Position numbers and translations under genes: made by a program. Shown in pieces: positions 1-7,823 of a stretch of 17,434 bases of DNA. Position 1 is the stretch's first letter, and every line of letters starts with the position of its first letter. The DNA comes from Dehalococcoidia bacterium UBA2777. GTDB lineage: Bacteria > Chloroflexota > Dehalococcoidia > UBA2247 > UBA2777. The notes under the pieces are model-generated. The model was not told where the DNA came from. It searched no databases and worked only from the letters and a program-made list of their open reading frames with translations. The stretch spans positions 1-17,434 of the forward strand of contig DEIJ01000110.1 in the NCBI GenBank assembly GCA_002352365.1. Reading direction: 5' to 3'.

Positions 1-214
1 AGGTGCTGAAGGCACTGGGGATTACTGCGGTCGCCCCACCGCAAGTGTCGGAAACAGACTGAGAAAGGCGATGTAATGACAAACAGGGCTAAAAATGCCC
101 CATTTTGAAGCTACTGTCAAACCCAATTGTCAAACATGGGCTAGGGCACAAAGTTAATTTGGCCTTTAGAGTTGCTGTCGATCAGCAGGAAGCGAAAAAG
201 GTGACACTGCTGCT
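1..214. other. Left-edge non-coding stretch
   Basis: No gene can be supported here. Two short plus-strand frames enter from the left edge and stop at 62 (TGA) and 76 (TAA). Either could be the tail of a gene lying outside the window, but I recognise neither. A weak GGGC/GCCC hairpin with a 7-base loop lies at 86-100 and could end transcription of such a gene. The minus strand beyond the pyk stop shows a CAGCAG/CTGCTG stem near 182-211 without a clear T-run, so I do not call a pyk terminator. Confidence 0.4.
115..135 (-). repeat. Direct repeat TGTCAAAC, giving tandem TTGACA on minus strand
   Basis: The octamer TGTCAAAC occurs at 115-122 and again at 128-135, a 13-base period. Read on the minus strand, each copy contains a consensus -35 hexamer TTGACA. 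No convincing -10 element follows at 16-18 bases: the best, CATTTT after the second copy, matches 3 of 6. It could be a leftward promoter serving a gene outside the window, a regulator half-site pair, or chance. Confidence 0.25.
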
Positions 215-1639
215 CTAACCGATCCTCTCCACTTTGAGCAGATTGGTAGTACCTGGCACTCCAATGGGAATACCAGCAGTGATAACCACCAGATCACCCT
301 CCCTGGCGAAGCCCTGCTGGGAAACCAGCTCTATCCCACAGGCAAAAAGTTCATCTACCGATGCTGGCTCAGGAACTACGAAAGGATGAACCCCCCAAAC
401 CAGCGCCAAACTCAGGTAGACTGGTTCACAGGGGGTAATGGCTACTATGGGAACCTTGGGACGATACTTGGAAACCCGCTGGGCAGTGCTCCCCGACTTG
501 GTGAAGGCAACTATGGCTGCTGCGGAAAGCTGATGGGCAGTATGGCAGGCGTTGTAGCTTATGGCATCATCTACCTGAGGGGAGAGCGCCGTCCTCCTAT
601 CCACTAGTATATGGTTGTATGGTAGAGCCTTTTCGGTTTCGCTTCGTATGCGTGACATCATAGTCATTGCCTGAACTGGGTACTTACCTGTAGAAGTCTC
701 TGCTGATAACATTATAGCATCGCTGCCATCAAGGATAGCATTGGCTACATCAGTTATCTCGGCCCTAGTAGGTGATGAGGAATACGTCATCGATTCCAAC
801 ATCTGAGTAGCCGTAATTACTGGCTTCCCGGCGCAGTTACACTTCCTGATGATCTCCTTCTGGATCAAGGGTAATTGTTCCAGAGGAACTTCTACCCCCA
901 GGTCGCCGCGAGCTACCATGATGCCATCGGCTAAGCCCAAAATTTCGCCGAAATGGTTTACTGCCTCACTCCTTTCTATCTTAGCAATAAGAGGGAGATA
1001 AGTTCCCCCCTTGCTTAACATCTCCCGAACCTCAATCACATCCTCTGCCTTGCTCACGAAGGAGAGGGCGATAAAATCAACCCCACTCTCTACTGCGAAG
1101 GAAAGGAGATGTTGATCCTGCTGGCTTAAGAAGGGGCCCGGGAAAGTCACCTTGGGGATGACGATCCCCTTGCCTGGTTTGAGTAAACCACCCACTAGGA
1201 CTAGGCTCAGGACTTCAGTATCGGTAATGGATCTTACACTTAGCTGCATCGCTCCATCATCAAGCAGGACCACCTCACCAACCCTGATCCCCCAAGGCAA
1301 ATTGGGCAAGCCGATTGAGATTTGACGTTCATCTTGAGGTACCTCCGAGGTGGTAAGGACAATATTTTCCCCCTCAACAAGCTCCACTTCCCTACCCTGC
1401 CAAGTCTTCGCCCTGAGCTTAGGGCCGGGCAAGTCTGCCAAGATAGCCACCGGGGAGCCTGATTTTTTAGCCAGATTACGGATGATACGGATGTAGCGGG
1501 CATGTTCCTCCAAAGTTCCATGGGAGAGGTTCAGACGCGCCACATTCATGCCGAGGTTGATAAGGCGTTCTATTACCTCCTCTGACCCACTGGCCGGGCC
1601 TATAGTGCATACTATTTTGGTTTTCCCTTCGAGTTTCAT
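215..1639 (-). CDS. pyk: Pyruvate kinase
   Basis: Converts phosphoenolpyruvate and ADP to pyruvate and ATP in the cytoplasm, the last step of glycolysis. At 474 residues it is the usual bacterial length without the extra C-terminal PEP-utiliser domain. Visible motifs are the N-terminal KIVCTIGPAS, ADLPGPK at 68-74, the catalytic-lysine motif IAKIERSEA with K220, MVARGDLGVEVP at 241-252 with the metal-site Asp, and TATQMLESM at 277-285 followed by PTRAEITDVANAILDGSDA. All catalytic elements look intact. The start is ATG, with GAGG about 14 bases upstream, which is a loose ribosome-binding distance. It lies 48 bases after glgC and is probably the last gene of the trehalose operon. The link between sugar storage and glycolysis is inferred from position only. 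Confidence 0.97.
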   Translation of the reverse strand: MKLEGKTKIVCTIGPASGSEEVIERLINLGMNVARLNLSHGTLEEHARYIRIIRNLAKKSGSPVAILADLPGPKLRAKTWQGREVELVEGENIVLTTSEVPQDERQISIGLPNLPWGIRVGEVVLLDDGAMQLSVRSITDTEVLSLVLVGGLLKPGKGIVIPKVTFPGPFLSQQDQHLLSFAVESGVDFIALSFVSKAEDVIEVREMLSKGGTYLPLIAKIERSEAVNHFGEILGLADGIMVARGDLGVEVPLEQLPLIQKEIIRKCNCAGKPVITATQMLESMTYSSSPTRAEITDVANAILDGSDAIMLSAETSTGKYPVQAMTMMSRIRSETEKALPYNHILVDRRTALSPQVDDAISYNACHTAHQLSAAAIVAFTKSGSTAQRVSKYRPKVPIVAITPCEPVYLSLALVWGVHPFVVPEPASVDELFACGIELVSQQGFAREGDLVVITAGIPIGVPGTTNLLKVERIG

Positions 1640-1687
1640 CTTCGCCAGGCTTGCCTCTTTTGTCCTTAAGAATGGTGATGGTGGCGA

Positions 1688-2962
1688 TTAAGCCAGCTTG
1701 GCTCCTTTCCCTTCCTTAACTGACTCACCACTTGGTATCCAGTTGGTGACAAAATCGCTCTCCGTGACTTGGGGGTAGACCTTACAGTTTCTGCCTATCT
1801 TTGTACCTGGGGGAATCCTAGCCCTCTTACCCACCAGGCTAATCCCGGTATTTAATATCGACGATTCCTCTTTGTTGGGAGAGAAATCATCACCGAAGCC
1901 AAGGTAACAATCTTCCCCGACGACTACTTCCTTATCCAGGATACAGCGGTCAACTACGCTTCCCCTTCCGATTACGCTGTCCAACATTACGATAGAATCG
2001 TTTATCACTGCTCCTGAGCCTACCTTTACCCCCGGTGAGAGCACTGAGTGATTTAGACTGCCCTCGATAATGCAGCCATGAGAGATGAGGCTATTTGTTA
2101 CCCTTGCTGTGTCCGAGAGGAAGGCAGGGGTTCTCTCCTCGCTCTTGGTATAGATAACCCAATCATCCTCCAAAGCCAAAGCAGGTGGGCTTGCCAATAG
2201 ATCCATGTTTGCCTGCCAATAGGACTGTACGGTACCCACGTCCCTCCAATAGCCGTGGAACGAATAGGCAAAGACCTTGTCCTGGGTAAGCAGACGAGTA
2301 ACTATCGAACGGCCAAAGTCATGGGCCGAGGTTTTATCCTCGGCGTCCTCAATTAAGCAATCAATCAATTTCTGTCTATTGAATACATAGATGCCCATAG
2401 AGATCAAACTGCCTTTGGGCTTCTTGGGCTTTTCGGCAAAATCGATCACCATCCCTCGTGAATCTGTGGTTATGACACCGAAGCGGCGCGCCTCACGTAG
2501 AGGAACCTCGGTGGCTCCAATGGTCAGATCGGCCTCCTTTTGCTCATGGAAGGTAATCAGATTGCGGTAGTCCATCTTATAGATGTGATCACCGCCGAGG
2601 ATAAGCACCAGTTCGAAGTCCTGCTCTTCAACATAGCGCAGGTTCTGGTATACTGCATCAGCAGTTCCCTTATACCAATCTGAATCCCCTCTCCCCAAAT
2701 AAGGCTGGAGCAATCTTATCCCCCCCCGCCGATCCAAATCCCATGGCCTGCCAATGCCAATATGGTCATTGATGGAGTGAGGGCAGTATTGGGTAAGCAC
2801 AGCAACATTATGGATTTCTGAATTAGCGCAATTGCTCAAAGTGAAATCTATCATGCGGTACTTCCCGGCGAAGGGGACGGCAGGCTTTGCTCTTTCCTGG
2901 GAAAGTATGCTCAACCTTTCGCCCCGGCCTCCAGCTAATATCAGGGCTAAGACCCTCTTCAT
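1688..2962 (-). CDS. glgC: Glucose-1-phosphate adenylyltransferase (ADP-glucose pyrophosphorylase)
   Basis: Makes ADP-glucose and pyrophosphate from ATP and glucose 1-phosphate. The N-terminal nucleotidyltransferase fold carries the GGxGxRL signature at residues 11-17, a KPAVPFAG segment, GGDHIYKMDY with the metal-binding Asp, FAEKPKKP with the sugar-phosphate Lys, and SMGIYVF. The C-terminal third is hexapeptide-like (GSGAVINDSIV, GRGSVVDRCI), the left-handed beta helix of the family. I start at ATG 2962: GGAGG lies at 2974-2978, AGAGG directly precedes the ATG, and the upstream treT stop is 4 bases away. An in-frame GTG at 2992 would add 10 residues and overlap treT. No glycogen synthase is in the window, so the ADP-glucose is most simply used by the adjacent TreT. 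Confidence 0.96.
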   Translation of the reverse strand: MKRVLALILAGGRGERLSILSQERAKPAVPFAGKYRMIDFTLSNCANSEIHNVAVLTQYCPHSINDHIGIGRPWDLDRRGGIRLLQPYLGRGDSDWYKGTADAVYQNLRYVEEQDFELVLILGGDHIYKMDYRNLITFHEQKEADLTIGATEVPLREARRFGVITTDSRGMVIDFAEKPKKPKGSLISMGIYVFNRQKLIDCLIEDAEDKTSAHDFGRSIVTRLLTQDKVFAYSFHGYWRDVGTVQSYWQANMDLLASPPALALEDDWVIYTKSEERTPAFLSDTARVTNSLISHGCIIEGSLNHSVLSPGVKVGSGAVINDSIVMLDSVIGRGSVVDRCILDKEVVVGEDCYLGFGDDFSPNKEESSILNTGISLVGKRARIPPGTKIGRNCKVYPQVTESDFVTNWIPSGESVKEGKGAKLA

Positions 2963-2966
2963 CCTC

Positions 2967-4238
2967 TTATTTGCCTCCACAGGCACTGTCACTCAACTGG
3001 TTGAAAATCTTTAGATAATCCCTCAAGTGTCTGGTGATAAGGAAATTCTGCCTGATATATTCCTTTCCTGCCTTGCCCATTCTCTCCGCTGTCTTAGGGT
3101 GGTGCAGCAGGTGTAGCACCCGATTGGCAAACTCAGCTAAGGTGATTACCAGATACCCATTTCTTCCGTATTGAATCTGGAGTGGGATACCCCCCACCCC
3201 TCCGGCCACCACCGGTTTTCCTTTCCATAGGGCCTCAGCTACAGCGAGCCCAAACCCCTCTCGCAACGATTTCTGAACCACCACTGTAGATGCCCGCTGG
3301 AAGGCGTTTACCTCAATATTGCCCACACCGTTAAGGTTGGTCAGGAAGTGAATATCAAAATCTTCACCAGCACGGCGGAGAGTTCGCTCAAAGCATGCCC
3401 AGCCCTCAGGATCATCATGGGCCATGGAGGCGACCATGATTAGCTGAACCTCGGGCATTTCCTTCTTCACCAGACGATAGCCATCTATTACCCCTAGAGG
3501 ATCCTTCCACTGGTCAAAGCGGGAAATCTGAGATAAAATGGGGCGCTGGGTATCAATCCTATACCGAGCAAGGATTTCCGAAACCGTACCGGGGAGAAGG
3601 TCTATGTTCTTGGGACTCAGTGGGTCTATAGCTGGGGGGACGATAAATATCTCCGGGCCATTTAGATCCTCAGGGACAAAGTCTTCTAAGGTGAAGATGG
3701 CAGCGTGGTATATCTCCACATAGCGGTGAAGGAAAGCCCACACTTCAGGTTGAGCTTCAGTGAGGTCGAGGTGGCACCGCCAGATCCACTTGCCACGGCA
3801 TTGGCCACCATTCCGCTGAGAGAGGAACTGGAGGATACCTGCTGGCTGAGGATCATGGACGATTACAAAATCAAAGTCTTGGTCAAATAGATCAGCATTC
3901 ATTTGATTATACTGGAGCCAAATATCATACTTCTCTGGAGTCCACTGGATGGTGGCCCCCTGAAGGCTATTATGCATCGCTTTAGTAACGGTGAAGAATT
4001 CATCAGTCCCCCGCATCACTTGCCACTCAGCATTGAGCCCCAGGTTTTGCATTAAGGGGACAAGCGTAGCCAATAGCTCAGCCACACCCCCACCAAAAGC
4101 GGTACCATTTATATGGAGCACCCGTGCTCCTCTAAATGGCTCAGCTAATCGATATATCTCATCTACCCGCTCATCGCCTACTATGGCCCGATAATCATCT
4201 ATAGACTTGACCACAGTAGATACCGAACAAACACCCAT
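2967..4238 (-). CDS. treT: Trehalose synthase TreT (GT4, NDP-glucose:glucose)
   Basis: Members of this family join glucose from ADP- or UDP-glucose to free glucose to give trehalose. At 423 residues it has the normal TreT length with two Rossmann-like halves. The N-terminal half has the glycine-rich loop GTAFGGGV at 45-52 and VHDPQ at 127-131. The C-terminal half has ISRFDQWKDP at 238-247, with the Arg240 and Lys245 that contact the donor diphosphate, and REGFGLAVAE at 326-335, giving the GT4 E-X7-E pair Glu327/Glu335. The start is ATG with AAGGGG 3 bases upstream; GTG two codons later has better spacing. It begins 7 bases after the stop of its degenerate paralogue and ends 4 bases before the preferred glgC start, so the three are surely co-transcribed. 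Donor choice (ADP-glucose) is inferred from GlgC. Confidence 0.93.
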   Translation of the reverse strand: MGVCSVSTVVKSIDDYRAIVGDERVDEIYRLAEPFRGARVLHINGTAFGGGVAELLATLVPLMQNLGLNAEWQVMRGTDEFFTVTKAMHNSLQGATIQWTPEKYDIWLQYNQMNADLFDQDFDFVIVHDPQPAGILQFLSQRNGGQCRGKWIWRCHLDLTEAQPEVWAFLHRYVEIYHAAIFTLEDFVPEDLNGPEIFIVPPAIDPLSPKNIDLLPGTVSEILARYRIDTQRPILSQISRFDQWKDPLGVIDGYRLVKKEMPEVQLIMVASMAHDDPEGWACFERTLRRAGEDFDIHFLTNLNGVGNIEVNAFQRASTVVVQKSLREGFGLAVAEALWKGKPVVAGGVGGIPLQIQYGRNGYLVITLAEFANRVLHLLHHPKTAERMGKAGKEYIRQNFLITRHLRDYLKIFNQLSDSACGGK

Positions 4239-4245
4239 GCGCCCC

Positions 4246-5688
4246 TTACTCCCTCATTGACAGCATGAATTGAAATAGCTTCAGGTAGTCTCGCACATAG
4301 CGAGTAATCAAGAAGCTTTGGCGGATATGCTGTCTAGCCTTTCGTCCCATTTTATTAGCTATCTGAGGGTTAGCTAGCAGGTAAGTTATTCTCTCCGCAG
4401 CTTGATGATTATCATCAACCAAAAATCCTGTCTCGTCATCTATTATCAATAGGGGCATTCCTCCTGCCCTCCCCCCTACTACAGGCCTGCTGCTCCACAT
4501 AGCATCAGCTACCGTGAGCCCAAATCCATTGCCAACTGATCTTTGCACTACCACCTGCGAGGCTTGCTGAATGGCGTTTATCTCCACATTCCCCACTTCC
4601 TCCGGGGTAGATAAGAGGTGAAGGTCATTATCTGAAGCTGCCTGGTGAGCGAGCTGGCGGAAATAATCCCTGGTATCCATGTCGTCGCTGCGCGGTGGAG
4701 CTACTAAAATGAGCTGCACTTGAGGAATCCTCTCCTTAACCAGGTGGTATATCTCGATAACCCCTAGGGGATCAGCGGCTTTATCCAGAGGATATACCTG
4801 GCTTATGATCGGTCTTCCCAGATCAATTCCACGCTGGAACAAGACCCCCTCGATTGACTTCCGGGAAAGCTCAGCATTGCGAGGATTTAGGGGATCTATA
4901 GCGGGGGTTATCACTCCGGTATATATTGACTTGAGTTCACCTCTGACTTGGCTTTCCTTATCAAATATAGCCGCATCATAATACCTGATGTGGGGATATA
5001 GGAGCGACCATATATCAGGGGGGGCAATGCTTAATTCTCTATGACAACTCCAAATCCACTTTCCTAGGTGACGTTTCCCTCTATTGTAGTTGGTCATCGC
5101 CGAAAGGATGGCCAAGCCGGCATGATCATGAACTATTACGATGTCGTATTTCTGGCGGAAGAATCGAGCATACATGTCATTGTATTTGAGCCAAGTATCT
5201 CCTATGGCTTTGTGCCACTGCACTGGATAGCCCTCTAAGGCTCGGTACATTAGTCTATTCACCTGGTTAAATTCCTCAACAGGGCGAATAACTTGCCAGG
5301 AACATTGAAGCCCCAGATAATTCATCAATGCCGAAGCTACCCCAATGGCATCTGTGACTCTAGGACTAAACGCTGTAGAACTCAACTGAAGTAGGCGAAG
5401 GCCGTTAAGTGGTTTAGCCAATTTTTCAAGCTGTTGAGTCTCCTTATCTCCAACTATATTCCTATAATCCTCAACTGAGGCTGGCTGAATAGGAATTTGG
5501 GCTAGTGCTGCAGTTTCCGCACCCTTGGTTAAACCAAACTGCTCTCCTCCCATCTCCCTCATGTTGAGCAGATTTTGCTTAATCACCTGCGGAGTTACTT
5601 TTAGAGGAAACTCAGCCAGGTCACCGATAAAAGATTCAGCAGATTCGTGAATCTCTCTCTTTTTCATCTCCCCCCGTCTATCCCTCAT
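4246..5688 (-). CDS. TreT-like paralogue with dismantled active site (candidate pseudoenzyme)
   Basis: A 480-residue GT4 protein that aligns with the neighbouring TreT from about residue 68 to the end, including SVEDYRNIVGD, VIVHDH, WIWSCH, TPAIDPLNPRN, DPLGVI and the C-terminal IRQSFLITR...RDYLKLF. The functional positions differ: the glycine-rich loop is SPRV (108-111) instead of GGGV, the R/K pair is Pro300/Ala305, and E-X7-E is Asn387/Asp395. About 70 residues of unrecognised, partly charged sequence precede the TreT-like part. The start is uncertain: ATG 5688 has no ribosome-binding site, and ATG 5667 has GGGGGGAG directly abutting it. It is the first gene of the operon. It could be a regulatory or scaffold partner of TreT, or use another substrate; I infer loss of trehalose synthesis but cannot show it. 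Confidence 0.88.
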   Translation of the reverse strand: MRDRRGEMKKREIHESAESFIGDLAEFPLKVTPQVIKQNLLNMREMGGEQFGLTKGAETAALAQIPIQPASVEDYRNIVGDKETQQLEKLAKPLNGLRLLQLSSTAFSPRVTDAIGVASALMNYLGLQCSWQVIRPVEEFNQVNRLMYRALEGYPVQWHKAIGDTWLKYNDMYARFFRQKYDIVIVHDHAGLAILSAMTNYNRGKRHLGKWIWSCHRELSIAPPDIWSLLYPHIRYYDAAIFDKESQVRGELKSIYTGVITPAIDPLNPRNAELSRKSIEGVLFQRGIDLGRPIISQVYPLDKAADPLGVIEIYHLVKERIPQVQLILVAPPRSDDMDTRDYFRQLAHQAASDNDLHLLSTPEEVGNVEINAIQQASQVVVQRSVGNGFGLTVADAMWSSRPVVGGRAGGMPLLIIDDETGFLVDDNHQAAERITYLLANPQIANKMGRKARQHIRQSFLITRYVRDYLKLFQFMLSMRE

Positions 5689-5874
5689 GTAAGTTTAACA
5701 TGCGGGGCAATTCAGCACAAATCTGGCCGTAATCAGCGGCGGTCGGCGAGCTGACCTTCACGGTGTTGAGAGTGGCAACCATCATATACAGCAAGTAATC
5801 GAAGGGCTAGTCGATAAAGGGTGGTTAAGAGGTGACAAGAACAAGGGGGGTAATATGGAGATGGGGTACCACTC
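5689..5874. other. Intergenic gap before the trehalose operon
   Basis: A 186-base gap between two minus-strand operons, where the promoter of the treT-glgC-pyk operon should lie. The best minus-strand candidate is TTGTGC (5715-5720) and TTAAAC (5693-5698), 16 bases apart, which is weak. Both strands carry short open frames with protein-like composition: a plus-strand frame of about 60 codons without any ATG, GTG or TTG start before its last few codons, and a minus-strand frame of 35 codons from ATG ending in TAG inside the next gene. Neither is supported as a gene. Confidence 0.35.
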
Positions 5875-6582
5875 CTAGCCTTTCTTTAGGGCATAAATAA
5901 CAATACTCTTGGGGAAGAACAGATTGAGAAAATTTTCCAGTAGGCGGAAGAATTTATGCTTGGTAGTTATATCCCAGGCTAAAAATCGATAATAAAGCGA
6001 GGGTATAAAAGCCTTCTCATTATTAAGCCCAAAGAGACAGCGAAAGAACCAATAGATGGAGTGGAAAGCATGTTTATGGCGAATAGCATAGACGCTCAGG
6101 TTGTTTTTCTGGAGCAAATCAACAATCCCCTTAGCCTTATACTTCCTGATATGACCCCCAGGATGGCTGTAATCCTTGGATATTCTCCAAAAAATTGCCT
6201 CGGTTAGATAAGTGGGTACACTGATCGCCATAATCCCTCCTGGCTTCAACACTCTTACCAATTCTCTAACCCCCTGCTGGTCATCGAGAACATGCTCCAA
6301 TACCTCTGAGCAGATAACTCTATCAAAAGAGGCATCCTCAAAGGGGAGAGTCATTACATTTCCCCTCATTACATGCCATTCCCCATCGGACTCCCCTTGC
6401 TGATCCATGAGATCAAGCACATATCTTGTCTTTCGCAAACAATCCTCGTCCATATCCAAAGAAAAAACTGAGTAGTCACCCAATTTACACGCTTCCCAAG
6501 AATGTCTGCCATTCCCACATCCGGCATCTAAGATTCGCTCGCCATCTCTCATCTGGAGAAGGTCGAAATCCACAGTGAGCAC
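5875..6582 (-). CDS. Class I SAM-dependent methyltransferase
   Basis: A 235-residue methyltransferase of the Methyltransf_11 type. Motif I is ILDAGCGNGRH at 17-27, an acidic residue follows in SLDMDED, then LPFEDASFDRVICSEVLEH at 79-97 and VLKPGGIM near 111-118. The C-terminal 110 residues are aromatic-rich (HSIYWFFRCLFG) and basic, with a hydrophobic stretch near the end, suggesting a lipid-linked or membrane-associated substrate. It starts with GTG, which is fixed by GGAGG at 6591-6595 exactly 8 bases away, inside the end of the upstream glycosyltransferase gene; the two genes abut without a gap. From memory, actinobacterial genomes carry a close homologue beginning MLTVDFD next to the same glycosyltransferase type. 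The acceptor is unknown; methylation of a sugar made by the partner is an inference. Confidence 0.88.
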   Translation of the reverse strand: MLTVDFDLLQMRDGERILDAGCGNGRHSWEACKLGDYSVFSLDMDEDCLRKTRYVLDLMDQQGESDGEWHVMRGNVMTLPFEDASFDRVICSEVLEHVLDDQQGVRELVRVLKPGGIMAISVPTYLTEAIFWRISKDYSHPGGHIRKYKAKGIVDLLQKNNLSVYAIRHKHAFHSIYWFFRCLFGLNNEKAFIPSLYYRFLAWDITTKHKFFRLLENFLNLFFPKSIVIYALKKG

Positions 6583-7821
6583 TTATAAAACCTCCTGATA
6601 AACTTCCACGGTTTTCTTAGCTGCTTCCTGCCAGGTAAAAAGCCGTTCAATGCGTTTCCTGCCTGCCTCGCCCATTTTCCTGCGCAATGGTTCATCAGCT
6701 AAGAGTTGCTTGATCGCTGCTGCTAAGCTGAGGGGGTCTGCCGGAGGCACTAGTATACCCGCTTCGCTATCTTCGCCAACTACCTCGGGGAGTGCCCCTC
6801 CCCTGGTGGTGATAACTGGCAGCCCACAAGCCATCGCCTCGGCAGGAGGAAAACCAAATCCTTCATATAGGGAGGGAGTAACTGCAATCTCGGCTGCTGA
6901 ATAGCACCTAGCTAGCTCGGCTACACTCAGCCTGCCGGTAAAAGTAACCCTGTCCTCAAGACCATGTTCCTTCACCAACTGGGGGGCATATTGAGTATCT
7001 GGGGGCTTTCTATCTACAATGGTCAATTTCACTTTTACCGCGTCTTTTAGTATTTGCATTGCCTTTAGCAGATAGAGAATGCCTTTCTTCCGATCCTCAG
7101 TACTACCCACCATGATGAGACTATTTGGTTCCTTCAACACACCATCCTGGTTCCTGAAGGACTCGGTATCAACGCCATTATATACCACTCTCAACTTGCT
7201 CTGCGGAATGTTAAAGGCACGCTGGGTCTCCTGAGCTGAAGCCTGAGAGACGTTTATCACTCTATCCAGCCGCTGGGCTACTATGCGCTGCATTGTACAA
7301 AAGGAGTAGAATATCCTGCGTTGTAAGTTTTCCTTGAGGTTTCTGGCCTGTGCCAGGTGAGCTTCCCTATCAATGGGAATAGGATGATGGATGGTGGCCA
7401 CCACAGGAGTCTCGCGGCGCTTCATTAGCAGTAGCCCATAGCCTAAGCACTGATTATCATGGACGATGTCAAATTTATAGTTGAGCTTTAGTAGCTTCTG
7501 ATAAGCCCGGATGCTAAATGTAAAGGGTTCGGGGAAAACCCCAAACTGCGTAGTTGCCCATTCATAAAAGTTGAGCGGAGTAAAGAGCGAAGAAAGCTTT
7601 AGAGAAGGAGACTTGTTAACCTTTTCATAAGGGGAATCATATAATCTTAAACTTTCTAGTCGGTGCATCCTTATCCCCGGAGCGACATTGGGGTAAGGGG
7701 GACCTGCCATAACCTCAACCTCATGCCCCAATCTTTGTAGCTCCTGGGATAAATAATAAAGATAAACCCCCTGACCACCACTATATATATCCCCTCGATA
7801 GCAAAGCAAGCAGATTCTCAA
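6583..7821 (-). CDS. Family 4 glycosyltransferase (GT-B fold)
   Basis: A 412-residue GT4 enzyme transferring a sugar from a nucleotide-sugar donor. The N-terminal domain opens with MRICLLCYRG and the glycine-rich SGGQGVYLYYL loop at 14-24, then IVHDNQ at 119-124. The C-terminal donor domain has MVGSTEDRKKG at 237-247 and SLYEGFGFPPAE at 317-328, giving an intact E-X7-E pair (Glu320/Glu328). The start codon is TTG with AAGGA 6 bases upstream, overlapping the stop of the Nudix gene. It is followed without a gap by the methyltransferase. The opening motif resembles actinobacterial glycosyltransferases paired with a methyltransferase, as I recall them. No membrane segment is evident. Donor and acceptor cannot be read from the sequence. 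It is not a close relative of the two TreT-type proteins. Confidence 0.9.
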   Translation of the reverse strand: MRICLLCYRGDIYSGGQGVYLYYLSQELQRLGHEVEVMAGPPYPNVAPGIRMHRLESLRLYDSPYEKVNKSPSLKLSSLFTPLNFYEWATTQFGVFPEPFTFSIRAYQKLLKLNYKFDIVHDNQCLGYGLLLMKRRETPVVATIHHPIPIDREAHLAQARNLKENLQRRIFYSFCTMQRIVAQRLDRVINVSQASAQETQRAFNIPQSKLRVVYNGVDTESFRNQDGVLKEPNSLIMVGSTEDRKKGILYLLKAMQILKDAVKVKLTIVDRKPPDTQYAPQLVKEHGLEDRVTFTGRLSVAELARCYSAAEIAVTPSLYEGFGFPPAEAMACGLPVITTRGGALPEVVGEDSEAGILVPPADPLSLAAAIKQLLADEPLRRKMGEAGRKRIERLFTWQEAAKKTVEVYQEVL

Positions 7822-7823
7822 CT

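Noticed and set aside
182..211. CAGCAG/CTGCTG stem downstream of pyk as terminator
   Set aside because: The loop is 18 bases and no T-run follows on the minus strand, so it does not meet the terminator pattern.
1240..1521. 93-codon minus-strand open frame inside pyk
   Set aside because: It overlaps pyruvate kinase in another frame, and its translation shows no family motif. Shadow frame.
4246..5688. Degenerate TreT paralogue as a pseudogene
   Set aside because: The frame is intact over 480 codons, scaffold motifs are conserved, and it is tightly coupled to treT. Replacement of catalytic residues fits a retained pseudoenzyme better than decay.
4246..5688. TreT paralogue as the missing glycogen synthase GlgA
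   Set aside because: It aligns end to end with TreT, lacks the GlgA N-terminal KxGGL motif and has no E-X7-E pair.
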